A DNA stretch of 54,897 bases from Empedobacter stercoris (GCF_020281205.1 NZ_JACXZC010000022.1:1-54897); one strand, 5' to 3'; positions 42,092 to 50,299 are shown, counted from the first letter of the stretch. Numbers and translations: made by a program. Notes: generated by a model from the letters alone, not told the origin.

Positions 42092-42733
42092 TGTTGCACA
42101 ACTCCAAATTTTATAAAAATTTAAAATATTTGACCTCGTTTAAGCCATTTTAAGCGAGGTTTATTTTTAGAGAAATATGCTGAATTGTAATATTAGGTTG
42201 CTCAAAAACGCACTTTTTTAAGTCGTGAAGGAGTACTTTTGTAAAAAGCTGTATTTCCCTTGTCTTAGGGAAACAACTTGGGCTAAAACACTCGGGGTTT
42301 TGAAAATTAAGCGCAGGTATTTCTTCAAGTTGTAAGATAAACTTGACATCAAAACGTGTTTATTGGCTTGAGCCATTCCTCTGCTGTTGATTCGTTTTAG
42401 GTTAAAAAAGTTAATCAACGTTCCTAAAACGGGTTCTACTGTAGCACTTCGACGCTTTACTAATCTGCGGTGATACGCTTTGTTTTGGGTGAGTTTTTCG
42501 AGCATTTTATCGTACAAAGGTTTGTGAATGCTTTCTTGACCTTGAGTGCCATAATGTTTTTGAGTGGATTTGTACAAAAAATGTAAATCTAATGCTTGAT
42601 TTACACGGCGATAAAAGTTATCGGTTGAACTAACCGCTCTAAGCTTAGTTCGTAAAATAATTGTGGGGTAAATTCTTTTCGTCCTTGCATTCAACAAGAT
42701 CCGAATTTTTTTTTATTTTTGAGTTGTGCAACA
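42092..42733. mobile_element. IS1182-family deletion derivative, copy 1 (642 bp)
   Basis: Perfect 13-bp inverted ends TGTTGCACAACTC / GAGTTGTGCAACA. The length is identical to copy 2. The only coding content is a transposase shrunk to its two termini. No exact target duplication is visible. The insertion is 9 nt after R'' of S2. Confidence 0.8.
42218..42697 (-). pseudogene. IS1182-type transposase with large internal deletion, copy 1
   Basis: 159 codons joining the N-terminal DUF772-like start (NFYRRVNQALDLHFLYKSTQ, GQESI) directly to the C-terminal end (HKPLYDKMLEKL, TVEPVLGTLINFFNLKRINS, GMAQANKHVLM). Roughly 300 residues with the DDE catalytic core are missing, so it cannot transpose by itself. 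The true start MQGRKEFTPQLFYE is in another frame, shifted by one base near VQP. Confidence 0.8.
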
Positions 42734-42942
42734 AGCACATTGTATTGGCAAAATGCGGGTTAAAGTGTAAGTTGAACTACTCTACTTTTTTATCCGCCAA
42801 TATTTTCCAATTCCACATTTTTGATTAACTTAGTTCCATTGAAAAAATATTGGCTACGATTGGTCTAAAATTGAACTAAAGTTCATTTTTTCCCGCACTT
42901 CGCCAATACTTTTTCCGTTAGCATAAATTCTATACCAAAATC

Positions 42943-43368
42943 ATGTTAAACAAAAAAAGCATTAAAAGAATAAATAAAGTTCTTTCATATTTTCTGATTT
43001 TTTCAGTCATCTCAATTTTTTCTGTTTATATAATTTTTTTCAGCAATTTTGTAATGCCTTGGGAAAGGAATGAAATTATTAAAACTTCATTAAATTGGGG
43101 TGGATTAAATGAATTTCCAAAAAATGCTGAAATTATAAACATTGAAAAAAAAGGTTCAATGTTTACAAGACAATTTATAATTGAATTTAAAAGTTCGGAT
43201 AAAGAAATTAACTCTTGGATAGAAAAAAGTAAAAGATTAAAAAATAATATTCCAAAAATCGAAAATCAAACCAAAATTTACGAAATATATCCTGGTGAAG
43301 AAAATGCTTTCGGTGGAAAAGTTGAGATAAAAAACAATATTGTAAAAATAAATATGAGTTGGAGTTAA
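42943..43368 (+). CDS. cassette 3: hypothetical membrane-anchored protein
   Basis: 141 aa. A basic start (MLNKKSIKRINKVL), one transmembrane helix (about 15-37), then a polar extracytoplasmic domain of about 100 residues (GLNEFPKNAEIINIEKKGSM). No domain recognised. The cassette is bounded by GTTAGCA (42917-42923) and its complement TGCTAAC (43391-43397). Confidence 0.7.
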   Translation: MLNKKSIKRINKVLSYFLIFSVISIFSVYIIFFSNFVMPWERNEIIKTSLNWGGLNEFPKNAEIINIEKKGSMFTRQFIIEFKSSDKEINSWIEKSKRLKNNIPKIENQTKIYEIYPGEENAFGGKVEIKNNIVKINMSWS

Positions 43369-43406
43369 ACAAAAATCACAAAAGAACTTCTGCTAACAGC
43401 AGTAAC

Positions 43407-44048
43407 TGTTGCACAACTCCAATTATTATAAAAATTTAAAATATTTGACCTCGTTTATGTCTTTTTAAGCGAGGTTTATTTTTTGGAAAATATATTATAA
43501 TATAAAATTAGGTTTGCTTAAAAACGCACTTTTTTAAGTCGTGAAGGAGTAATTTTGTAAAAAGCTGTATTTCCCTTGTTTTAGGGAAACAACTTGGGCT
43601 ATAACACTCGGGATTTTGAAAATAAAGCGCAGGTATTTCTTCAAGTTGTAAGATAAACTTGACATCAAAACGTGTTTATTGGCTTGTGCCATTCCTCTGC
43701 TGTTGATTCGTTTTAGGTTAAAAAAGTTAATCAACGTTCCTAAAACGGGTTCTACTGTAGCACTTCGACGCTTTACTAACCTGCGGTGATATACTTTGTT
43801 TTGGGTGAGTTTTTCGTGCATTTTATCGTACAAAGGTTTGTGAATGCTCTCTTGACTTTGGCTGTCGTAATATTTTTGAGTGGATTTGTACAAAAAATGT
43901 AAATCTAATGCTTGATTTACACGGCGATAAAAGTTATCGGGTGGAACTAACTGATCTAAAATTAGTTCGTAAAATAATTGTGGGTAAATTCTTTTCGTCC
44001 TTGCATACTACAAGATCCGAATTTTTTTTATTTTTGAGTTGTGCAACA
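43407..44048. mobile_element. IS1182-family deletion derivative, copy 2 (642 bp)
   Basis: The same perfect 13-bp ends and the same 642-bp length as copy 1, same orientation, same insertion offset (9 nt after R''). It differs from copy 1 by scattered substitutions and small indels. Confidence 0.8.
43534..44011 (-). pseudogene. IS1182-type transposase remnant, copy 2
   Basis: The same internally deleted transposase as copy 1 (119 codons open, MYKSTQKYYDSQSQESIHKP onward). In this copy the DQLVPPDNFYRR junction is intact, but a lost C near the start codon (THNYF instead of TPQLF) shifts the frame, so start and body are again separated. Confidence 0.75.
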
Positions 44049-44268
44049 AGCACAATGTATTGGCGCAATGGCGGATTAAGTCTAAAATTTAAAGTTTTCG
44101 GCATTCTATTCCGCAAAAAGCTGTTTTTCTTTTGTTTTTTTTATTAAATTTACCAAAAGCCACAGCTTTTGCTTCGTTCGGTTCTGAATTGAACTTTCGC
44201 TCAATTCAAGCCCGCACTTCGCCAAGCCGCGGCAAGTTGTGTGACGTTTTAAAAAACTGACTGCTGAA

Positions 44269-44704
44269 TTGAAAAACATAAAATTTTTAGTTACAAAACA
44301 TTATCTTTACGGACTCATTCTCCTTTCCATTTTTTATGCTGTTATCGGAGAAATTCCAAGGTGGTATACGATTGAAAGAGATTGGATAGAATGGACTACG
44401 TCAATAATTGCGATACCTAATAATTGGAAAATTAGTTTCAAAATATTTGACTAAAAAAATAGCGAAAGAAAGAAGAAAATATTATGGAATATCATTTTTA
44501 GCACTCTTCGCTTCGTGGATTCTAATATTGTACTCTAAAGCATTAGTTGTCGGAATAATAAGTTCATTTGAATTTGGGCAGGCGCGGGTTTTGGAATCAC
44601 TTGTAGGATATTCAATTTATCAACTTTGGATTTACGGAATATTTGGAATTATTCACGGAATATTTGGCGGATATTTTCTTTCGAGAGAATTAAAAGAATC
44701 GTAA
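44269..44704 (+). pseudogene. cassette 4: membrane protein gene with a one-base frameshift
   Basis: Two overlapping frames (44269-44454 and 44408-44704) encode consecutive parts of one protein. Removing one A from CCTAATAATTGG (44416-44427) joins them as SIIAIPIIGKLVSKYL into a protein of about 145 aa with four hydrophobic segments. The start would be TTG 44269. A homopolymer-type read error could also explain this. The cassette is bounded by GTTGTGTG (44236-44243) and CACACAAC (44715-44722). Function unknown. Confidence 0.6.
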
Positions 44705-44714
44705 AAGAAAACGG

Positions 44715-44852
44715 CACACAACAAACATATTGCCGTCAGGCGGGCAAAATACTTCCGTTTGAAATTTATTTGTAAATTTAAACATTGTCGCTTGCTTGGA
44801 GTTTTCTGGCGAAAATCCCGCCCGAACGGCAATATGCAAAACGTTATAGGAC
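44715..44852 (+). other. attC-like site S4 (unoccupied)
   Basis: About 138 bp. R'' CACACAAC (44715-44722); 11-bp stem CATATTGCCGT (44726-44736) with ACGGCAATATG (44826-44836); inner GGCGGGC with GCCCGCC-type arm; R' ACGTTATAGGAC, whose GTTATAGGAC (44843-44852) starts cassette 5. The most compact and classical of the sites. Confidence 0.8.
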
Positions 44853-44868
44853 ATTTACGCTAACTACT

Positions 44869-45594
44869 ATGGAAAAAAGTCTTCTTGAAAAATATGAAGG
44901 AAGTAACACTTTGAGAGCTTTAGTCAATTTGATACCAACCATTGGAGGTTCATTAGATATTTTACTTTCAATTAAGGGTTCGAAATGGAGAGAAGATAGA
45001 CTCAAAGAATTCTTATCTCATTTAGATTCTAGGATTTCAGAAATTGAAAGTCTTGATTTAATTAACAAAATTAGCGAATCAGAGGAATTTTATGATTTAA
45101 TAGTTCAGTCGATGAATTCTGTTATTAAAACTAGACACAGAGAAAAAATTATATGTTATACTAATATTTTGATATGTAATTTAACAAATCAAGAGTCTAA
45201 AATTAGCAGTGATTTATATGTTTCAATACTAGATTCAATAACAATTGATGAAATAAAATATTTATCAGCATTAAAAGATTCAAATTTTCAAATAACTTTT
45301 GAAAAAATTAATGGTGAAAATGTTATTTGGGAAATGTATAAACAACATTTAGAGAAAACTAATATTAATAAAATTCCAGAAAACTGTTTGTTAAAATTTG
45401 ATAACGAATTAATATGGAAAATATTAAGTGATAAAAATCTGATTTTAATTGAAAGCAAAAAGGATTTTAAATATTTACCATACACATATTCGACTTCGAT
45501 GTCAAGTCTTTCGAGTACTATTACATCTTCTTCAAGTACAACTTATAAAATTTCTGAATTTGGAAAGGACTTCATTAATTGGATATTAAACTAA
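44869..45594 (+). CDS. cassette 5: hypothetical protein with N-terminal hydrophobic helix
   Basis: 241 aa from ATG 44869. The N-terminus NTLRALVNLIPTIGGSLDIL forms a glycine-broken hydrophobic helix followed by WREDRLKEFLSHLDSRISEIE, a layout seen in many accessory-genome proteins of unknown function from genomic islands. The rest is helical and polar, with a Ser/Thr-rich stretch (STSMSSLSSTITSSSSTTYK) just before a short C-terminal end. A membrane-associated or pore-type effector role is only a guess. Cassette ends GTTATAGGAC and GTCCTATAAC match over 10 bp. Confidence 0.7.
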   Translation: MEKSLLEKYEGSNTLRALVNLIPTIGGSLDILLSIKGSKWREDRLKEFLSHLDSRISEIESLDLINKISESEEFYDLIVQSMNSVIKTRHREKIICYTNILICNLTNQESKISSDLYVSILDSITIDEIKYLSALKDSNFQITFEKINGENVIWEMYKQHLEKTNINKIPENCLLKFDNELIWKILSDKNLILIESKKDFKYLPYTYSTSMSSLSSTITSSSSTTYKISEFGKDFINWILN

Positions 45595-45618
45595 TAAACG
45601 TCCTATAACAGCGGTAAC

Positions 45619-46270
45619 CGTTGCACAACTCCCAATTTCGGAAAATAATTCTAAAAAACGAGCTTTTTTAAAGCGATTTCTGAGAAGCTTTATATTTTAA
45701 GGTAGACTAAATTTCTAAAATTTGAGTAGCTTATTTTGCATTTTTTAAGGGATTAGGGATGCTTTGAAAATTCCCAAGTTGTTCCCTTCTCTTTGGGATA
45801 GAATTTGGACTATTGAGGTTGTAATAGGAAGTGGTTTTTTCACTATAAACTTCAAGTATTTATTTAAGTTATAGGTCAAGGCCGCCATCAGTACATGTTT
45901 GTTCGCTTGGGCTAAGCCGCGGCTGTTGATGCGTTTCATGTTGTGATGATTGATCAGCGTTCTAAAACTGGTTCTACCGTAGCACTTCGACACTTTACTA
46001 ACCTGCGGTGATATGCTTTGTTTTTGGTGAGTTTTTCGTGCATTTTATCGTACAAAGGTTTGTGAATGCTTTCTTGACCTTGAGTGCCATAATGTTTTTG
46101 AGTGGATTTGTACAAAAAATGTAAATCTAATGCTTGATTTACACGGCGATAAAAGTTATCGGTTGAACTAACCGCTCTAAGCTTAGTTCGTAAAATAATT
46201 GTGGGGTAAATTCTTTTCGTCCTTGCATACTACAAGATCCGAATTTTTTTTATTTTTGAGTTGTGCAACA
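45619..46270. mobile_element. IS1182-family deletion derivative, copy 3 (652 bp, mosaic)
   Basis: Ends CGTTGCACAACTC / GAGTTGTGCAACA. The right part from about 45975 is nearly identical to copy 1, but the left ~350 bp comes from a different IS1182 relative, so this copy is a recombinant. Again 9 nt after R''. Confidence 0.7.
45745..46235 (-). pseudogene. IS1182-type transposase remnant, copy 3
   Basis: The open part reads SFRTLINHHNMKRINSRGLA then QANKHVLMAALTYNLNKYLK, a different version of the transposase C-terminus. A one-base loss near 45960 (GTTC-TAAAAC) puts it out of frame with the N-terminal part shared with copies 1 and 2. Catalytic core absent. Confidence 0.65.
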
Positions 46271-46320
46271 ATCACATGGGTTTTGCCATCGCACTGAATG
46301 GTCTTGCTATATATGTAAAT

Positions 46321-46656
46321 CCCCCAAAAACTCAGACAGTTTAAAATATTATAAAAAGTTATAAATTTAAACTGTTATTAAAGATGAAAAAGTCAAGATT
46401 TACAGAAACACAAATCAGCCAAGTACTCAAGGAGCATGAAGCTGGAAAAAAGGCATCCGATATATGCCGAGAATTATCCATCAGTCCAAATACCTTTTAT
46501 TTTTGGAAGCGCAAATATGGTGGCATGGATCAAGAAATGTTGCGTCAATACAAAGAATTGGAGCGAGAAAATGCCCGCTTGAAGAAGATGTATGCGGATT
46601 TAAGTTTGGATCACAGTATTTTAAAAGAGGTCATCGAAAAAGAAAATCATTAATCA
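46321..46656 (+). mobile_element. IS3-family (IS407-like) left-end remnant
   Basis: Begins at CCCCCAAAAACTCAGACAGT, a probable inverted repeat, and contains a complete orfA, but no orfB follows: 22 bp after the orfA stop an unrelated transporter gene starts. The element is a truncated remnant. Confidence 0.6.
46384..46653 (+). CDS. IS3-family transposase orfA
   Basis: 89 aa. Helix-turn-helix MKKSRFTETQISQVLKEHEA, KASDICRELSISPNTFYFWK, followed by the leucine-zipper-like coiled coil (ELERENARLKKMYADLSLDH). It normally acts with orfB through a programmed frameshift; orfB is absent, so it has no transposase function here, although DNA binding is possible. Confidence 0.85.
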   Translation: MKKSRFTETQISQVLKEHEAGKKASDICRELSISPNTFYFWKRKYGGMDQEMLRQYKELERENARLKKMYADLSLDHSILKEVIEKENH

Positions 46657-46678
46657 ATAGGAAGAATAAGCAGAAAGA

Positions 46679-47647
46679 ATGTTAGAGAATTTTCAAACGT
46701 TTATAATCATAATAGCATCGATAGCTCTGTTTGTATTTGGATTGCAGAGTTTCAGTAAAGAAATAGAAAATCTTGGCACCGAAAAGCTATCAAAATGGAT
46801 TGGCAAAATAACCAAATTACCATTGGGTGGATTTTTATTGGGAGGGCTGTTTACTTCCATTGTACAATCAAGTACCTTGGTATCAACACTGACGGTTTCA
46901 TTGGTTAATACAGGTATTATTACTTTCCGTGATAGTATTCTAATTATGCTTGGTACAAATATCGGTAATACATCAACAGCTTGGATTGTATCTATGAACT
47001 CGTCTTTCCTCGGGCCGTTTTTTATTGTTTTAGGAACAGTAATTAGTATGATACCCACTAAAATTGCCGTTGCAGGTAAATCTGTATTTTACTTTGGTTT
47101 TATATTTTTTTCATTATCATTTATCAGTCAAGCTATGGAGCCAATAAAGAACGACCCTTTATTGGTAGATATTTTATCTAAGGCATCGAATCCTTTATTA
47201 GGCATTATCTACGGCATCATCATTACAATAATAATTCAATCCAGTTCTGTAGTTGTCGGATTAGTCATTGTCTTACTTTCGCAAGGTACTATTGATATTG
47301 AAGTTGCTATTCCTATAGTAATCGGAGCTAATATAGGTACTACTTCCACTGCACTGCTTGTTAGTTTAAAATTTTCATCTTTATCAAAATTGGTAGCATG
47401 GTCGGCATCGGCTTTTAATATTGTTGGGGTTATTATTATGTTACCATTTTTCGGTGTTCTGAAAAATATAGCACTCTCATTCAGCGATATACCTTCATTA
47501 CAAGTAGCTATGGCATTTACGGTGAGTAATACGTTTACATCGCTATTTTTCCTTTTGTTTATAAATCCAACGATTCGCAGATTACAAAAACATAAATGGT
47601 ATAGACAATCATTTGAACAACCTTCAGAAATAGAAATTACGAGTTAA
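46679..47647 (+). CDS. Na/Pi symporter family protein, short form
   Basis: 322 aa membrane protein of the same PNaS family as the gene at 138-1784 but without the PhoU-like domain. Repeat signatures: QSSTLVSTLTVSL near 62 with GTNIGNTSTAW near 96, and IIQSSSVVVGL near 183 with GANIGTTSTALL near 220. About eight or nine helices. Directly downstream of an IS3 orfA remnant and 47 bp before a DUF308 protein, likely one transcript. Possibly acquired. Substrate (phosphate or another anion) is inferred. Confidence 0.8.
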   Translation: MLENFQTFIIIIASIALFVFGLQSFSKEIENLGTEKLSKWIGKITKLPLGGFLLGGLFTSIVQSSTLVSTLTVSLVNTGIITFRDSILIMLGTNIGNTSTAWIVSMNSSFLGPFFIVLGTVISMIPTKIAVAGKSVFYFGFIFFSLSFISQAMEPIKNDPLLVDILSKASNPLLGIIYGIIITIIIQSSSVVVGLVIVLLSQGTIDIEVAIPIVIGANIGTTSTALLVSLKFSSLSKLVAWSASAFNIVGVIIMLPFFGVLKNIALSFSDIPSLQVAMAFTVSNTFTSLFFLLFINPTIRRLQKHKWYRQSFEQPSEIEITS

Positions 47648-47694
47648 AAACAACAACAGGATATGTAATTTAATAACAGTAAAAACTAAGTGTT

Positions 47695-48339
47695 ATGGCT
47701 ACATTTTTAAAAACAATCAAAAAAACAGTAAAACATTGGTACGTACCTGCAATTATTGGGGTACTTCTAATCGTATTTGGAATTTATATTTTCACAACAC
47801 CGCTCGAAACCTATGGCACATTAACGATGCTATTCAGCCTTTCATTTTTGTTCTCAGGTATTGCTGAAACTTTATTTTCTGTACAGAACAGAAAAATAAT
47901 AGAGGGATGGGGTTGGTATTTGACGGGAGGTATTTTTAATACGGTTATTGGTCTGATGCTATTATCCAGACCTGAAATATCAGCATTTACATTACCACTT
48001 GTTGTTGGCTTTACACTTATGTTTCGTTCGATACAAGGATTGGGGTTCTCTTTTGAGCTTAAAAATTATGGCTCTTTAAAATGGGGGAATCTTGCCATAG
48101 CAAGTATTCTGGGACTTGTGTTTTCCATTATTCTATTATTCAACCCAATTTTCACAGGAATATCATTAGTGGTAATGACAGCTTTAGCCTTCATTTTTTC
48201 TGGTATTACGGGAATTGTTTTAGGTTTTCAACTAAAGAAACTAAAAGCTCTACCTTCTAAAATCAGAAAAGAGCTTAATGAAAAAATAGATGTGTTGAAA
48301 AAAGAATATTATGAAGAAATTGAGCGTGAAGAGAAGTAA
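47695..48339 (+). CDS. HdeD/DUF308 family membrane protein
   Basis: 214 aa with six hydrophobic segments (about 15-35, 40-60, 72-92, 98-116, 128-148, 155-177) in DUF308-like pairs, e.g. VPAIIGVLLIVFGIYIF and ILGLVFSIILLFNPIFTGIS, then a charged coiled C-terminal tail (IRKELNEKIDVLKKEYYEEI). The family includes E. coli HdeD of acid stress. It probably forms a unit with the preceding transporter. Confidence 0.75.
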   Translation: MATFLKTIKKTVKHWYVPAIIGVLLIVFGIYIFTTPLETYGTLTMLFSLSFLFSGIAETLFSVQNRKIIEGWGWYLTGGIFNTVIGLMLLSRPEISAFTLPLVVGFTLMFRSIQGLGFSFELKNYGSLKWGNLAIASILGLVFSIILLFNPIFTGISLVVMTALAFIFSGITGIVLGFQLKKLKALPSKIRKELNEKIDVLKKEYYEEIEREEK

Positions 48340-48601
48340 GAGTAATAGGTAAAATAAGTTACTCTCTATGTTAGAATATAATATCTGATATAGTGAAAGT
48401 AAATATTTAAGGAAGGATGTTATAAATGATAGTTCATTTGTGACAGGGCAGATTATATAGTAAATGGGGATGGAAAGCGAAGCTGGTAATCCCCCTAATA
48501 ATAATCCCCAAGTAATGTATTCAAATGAACTGAATAGCTCCTAATTGACACGTTTATGCAAACTTATATTTATTAACGTATGATCATTTTAAGTCAAATG
48601 A
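48340..48601. other. intergenic, no gene seen
   Basis: AT-rich with a small cluster of GGGGAT/ATCCCC segments around 48464-48512. No promoter match or ORF supported. Confidence 0.4.
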
Positions 48602-48860
48602 ATGGATAAATTTTACAACAAAATAATGTCTGAGTTGGAAATTGCAATCAATGAATTAGAGATTAAAGGCGATTGTTCTATACAACGGATAGAACAATCG
48701 CCTTTCAGATTTAAAAGAGTTTGTACTAAAAAACGATTTTAAAGATATGGAAGCAGAAATCTATTTTTTCAAATATCAGAAACCTGTTATTGTTTCGAAG
48801 CTCATTTACTATAATGCTGTTTATAAAATCGAATCAAAGCCAATCAACTACAAGTGGTGA
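48602..48860 (+). pseudogene. RteC-like fossil, second copy
   Basis: MDKFYNKIMSELEIAINELE opens the reading frame; the homologous continuation LKEFVLKNDFKDMEAEIYFF then KYQKPVIVSKLIYYNAVYKI is in another frame, matching the RteC core better than the copy at 13136. The frame break lies at an inverted repeat (48665-48705), and the C-terminus is gone. A conjugative-transposon remnant. Confidence 0.7.
48665..48705. repeat. 17-bp perfect inverted repeat in the RteC fossil
   Basis: AAAGGCGATTGTTCTAT (48665-48681) and its exact complement at 48689-48705, 7-nt loop. It coincides with the loss of frame. Confidence 0.8.
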
Positions 48861-48880
48861 ATAAAATATAAGAGACTACA

Positions 48881-49273
48881 GCTAATAACTAAGCTTTAGC
48901 TTCGCTCTGTTCGGGCAGAGTCCTTGGGTCATCTTGTCCGGTGGGTGGGCACAAGATGAATTGAAAATCACTGAATACTAAAACAAATAATAAACCATGA
49001 AGTAAAGCCCGTTGAACCCTTCGATAAACTCAGGGCAGGCCGACCTTAGGAAGCTTAATACGTATGATGAAGTTTTCGAAGTGCAGCTTTAAGATACATG
49101 AGCAGTAATTTTACAATTACTGCTTTTTTTTATAGTTAATTTAGCATTTTTGTCTGTCTAAACTATTGATGATAGGCTAAAACATTACGTTATTAATACC
49201 TTATGATTTTTAGAAATATTAACTATATTTGAAAGGAGTTTGTGTACTTTTTTCACAGACTGACGTTAGCAGC
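48881..49273 (+). repeat. inter-cassette repeat A (~390 bp)
   Basis: Starts GCTAATAACTAAGCTTTAGC and ends CACAGACTGACGTTAGCAGC. Within it: a terminator (stem 49101-49110 with 49115-49124, T run) and a perfect -7 TATATTTG (49224-49231). Much of it is repeated in B (49846-50284); the start recurs in C (51477). It separates gene units as attC sites do, but no attC-type L''/L' stem is evident. Confidence 0.7.
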
Positions 49274-49317
49274 AACCGCTTGGGACAACCGTAACTTGAC
49301 AATTTAACAGTATAAAA

Positions 49318-49773
49318 ATGAAAATAAAGCACTTTTACATACGGCTGAACAAAGAAAATTTACAAATAGACCAAGACACTTTAAATAGTTTTTTGGACAA
49401 TGTTGTTGTCAAGAAAACAGTAACAGAGCTCATAAATGGACAGCCTAACTTTTGGTCAATTTTAGTTTTTTATGAGGAGCAAAAAACAAACAGACAAGAC
49501 AGAAACTCTGAAAAAAATGCTGTAATTTCGGAAACAGAACTTACAGAAGAAGAGAAAAATATTTATGATGTTTTGAGAGAATGGCGACAAGACAAAGCGA
49601 GTGAATTAAATGTTCCTAGTTATGTAGTTGCTCATAACACAGAGCTTATGACCATAACTAAAATAAAACCTCAATCAGTAGATGAACTTTCAAAAGTAAA
49701 GGGCTTTGTTAGTGGTGGACAAAAAATTACAAAATACGGAGATGATATAATCGCTGTTCTTAATTCAATCTAA
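49318..49773 (+). CDS. cassette-like unit 6: HRDC domain protein
   Basis: 151 aa. Residues about 75-150 are an HRDC domain (LTEEEKNIYDVLREWRQDKA, VPSYVVAHNTELMTI, VDELSKVKGFVSGGQKITKY), normally the nucleic-acid-binding tail of RecQ helicases or RNase D. Here it follows only a ~70-residue N-terminal part (FYIRLNKENLQIDQDTLNSF) and no helicase. Unit ends TTAGCAGC (49266-49273) and GCTGCTAA (49844-49851) are exact complements. Stand-alone DNA or RNA binder of unknown purpose. Confidence 0.8.
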   Translation: MKIKHFYIRLNKENLQIDQDTLNSFLDNVVVKKTVTELINGQPNFWSILVFYEEQKTNRQDRNSEKNAVISETELTEEEKNIYDVLREWRQDKASELNVPSYVVAHNTELMTITKIKPQSVDELSKVKGFVSGGQKITKYGDDIIAVLNSI

Positions 49774-49843
49774 AAACCAATATTTTGTTAGTTATTGTGC
49801 CTCGACTACGTCTGATACAATACAGCATCACTTCTGCGGTGAT

Positions 49844-50284
49844 GCTGCTAATAACTAAGCTTTAGCTTCGCTCTGTTCGGGCAAAGCCCTTGGGTCGTCT
49901 TGTCTGGAAGACACGAAACCTTTAGGTTCACCGAATACAAAAACAAATAGAATGCATGAGGTAGATGAACTAATAATCACTGAACACCAAAACAAATCAT
50001 TAAAATGTGAAGTAAAGCCCTTTGAAACCTTCGATAAACTCAGGGCATGCCCACCGGAGTAACTTAATACGTATGATGAAGTTTTCGAAGTGCAGCTTTA
50101 AGATATACGAGCAGTAATTTTACGATTACTGCTTTTTTTTGGGCTGATATAGAATTTTTGCCTGTCTAAAACCATTGATGATAGGCATAAAACCTTGAAT
50201 TATGAAGACCTAATGAATTTATGAAATATTAACTATATTTGAAAGGAGTTTGTGTGCTTTTTTCACAGACTGCCGTTAGTGGCA
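49844..50284 (+). repeat. inter-cassette repeat B (~430 bp)
   Basis: Homologous to repeat A: the same start CTAATAACTAAGCTTTAGC, the block CCTTCGATAAACTCAGGGCA, a terminator AGCAGTAAT...ATTACTGCT (50110-50133), a -7 TATATTTG (50234-50241) and the end CAGACTGCCGTTAGTGGCA. The insulating pair terminator plus promoter is kept despite divergence elsewhere. Confidence 0.7.
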
Positions 50285-50299
50285 ATTATATCAAAACCG

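Larger units (their letters stand above)
42076..42923 (+). other. attC-like site S2, interrupted by an IS1182-type element
   Basis: R'' GGTAAC at 42077-42082; the IS fills 42092-42733; the site resumes with TATTGGC, GCGGG and AT-rich centre, closing with CCCGC, GCCAATA and CCGTTAGCA (42917-42923 is GTTAGCA). Without the insert it would be about 205 bp, like S1. Confidence 0.7.
43391..44243 (+). other. attC-like site S3, interrupted by an IS1182-type element
   Basis: R'' TGCTAAC 43391-43397; the IS occupies 43407-44048; the rest resumes with TATTGGC, and the right arm has CCCGC then CGCCAA (44220-44225). It ends with GTTGTGTG (44236-44243), which starts cassette 4. About 211 bp without the IS. 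Confidence 0.65.
45600..46320 (+). other. attC-like site S5, left part only, with IS1182-type insertion
   Basis: R'' GTCCTATAAC (45600-45609), then an IS1182 derivative from 45619 to 46270, then ATCACATGGG and TTTTGCC resembling an L'' arm. The right half is missing, replaced by the IS3 end, so the array is cut here. Confidence 0.55.

Noticed and set aside
42092..42733. Target-site duplication for the IS1182-type copies
   Set aside because: A 4-bp AGCA duplication can be argued for copy 2 only; copies 1 and 3 do not show it.
48881..49273. Repeats A and B as ordinary attC sites
   Set aside because: Too long and no L''/L' pairing next to the boundary boxes could be seen; described instead as a separate cassette-like repeat.
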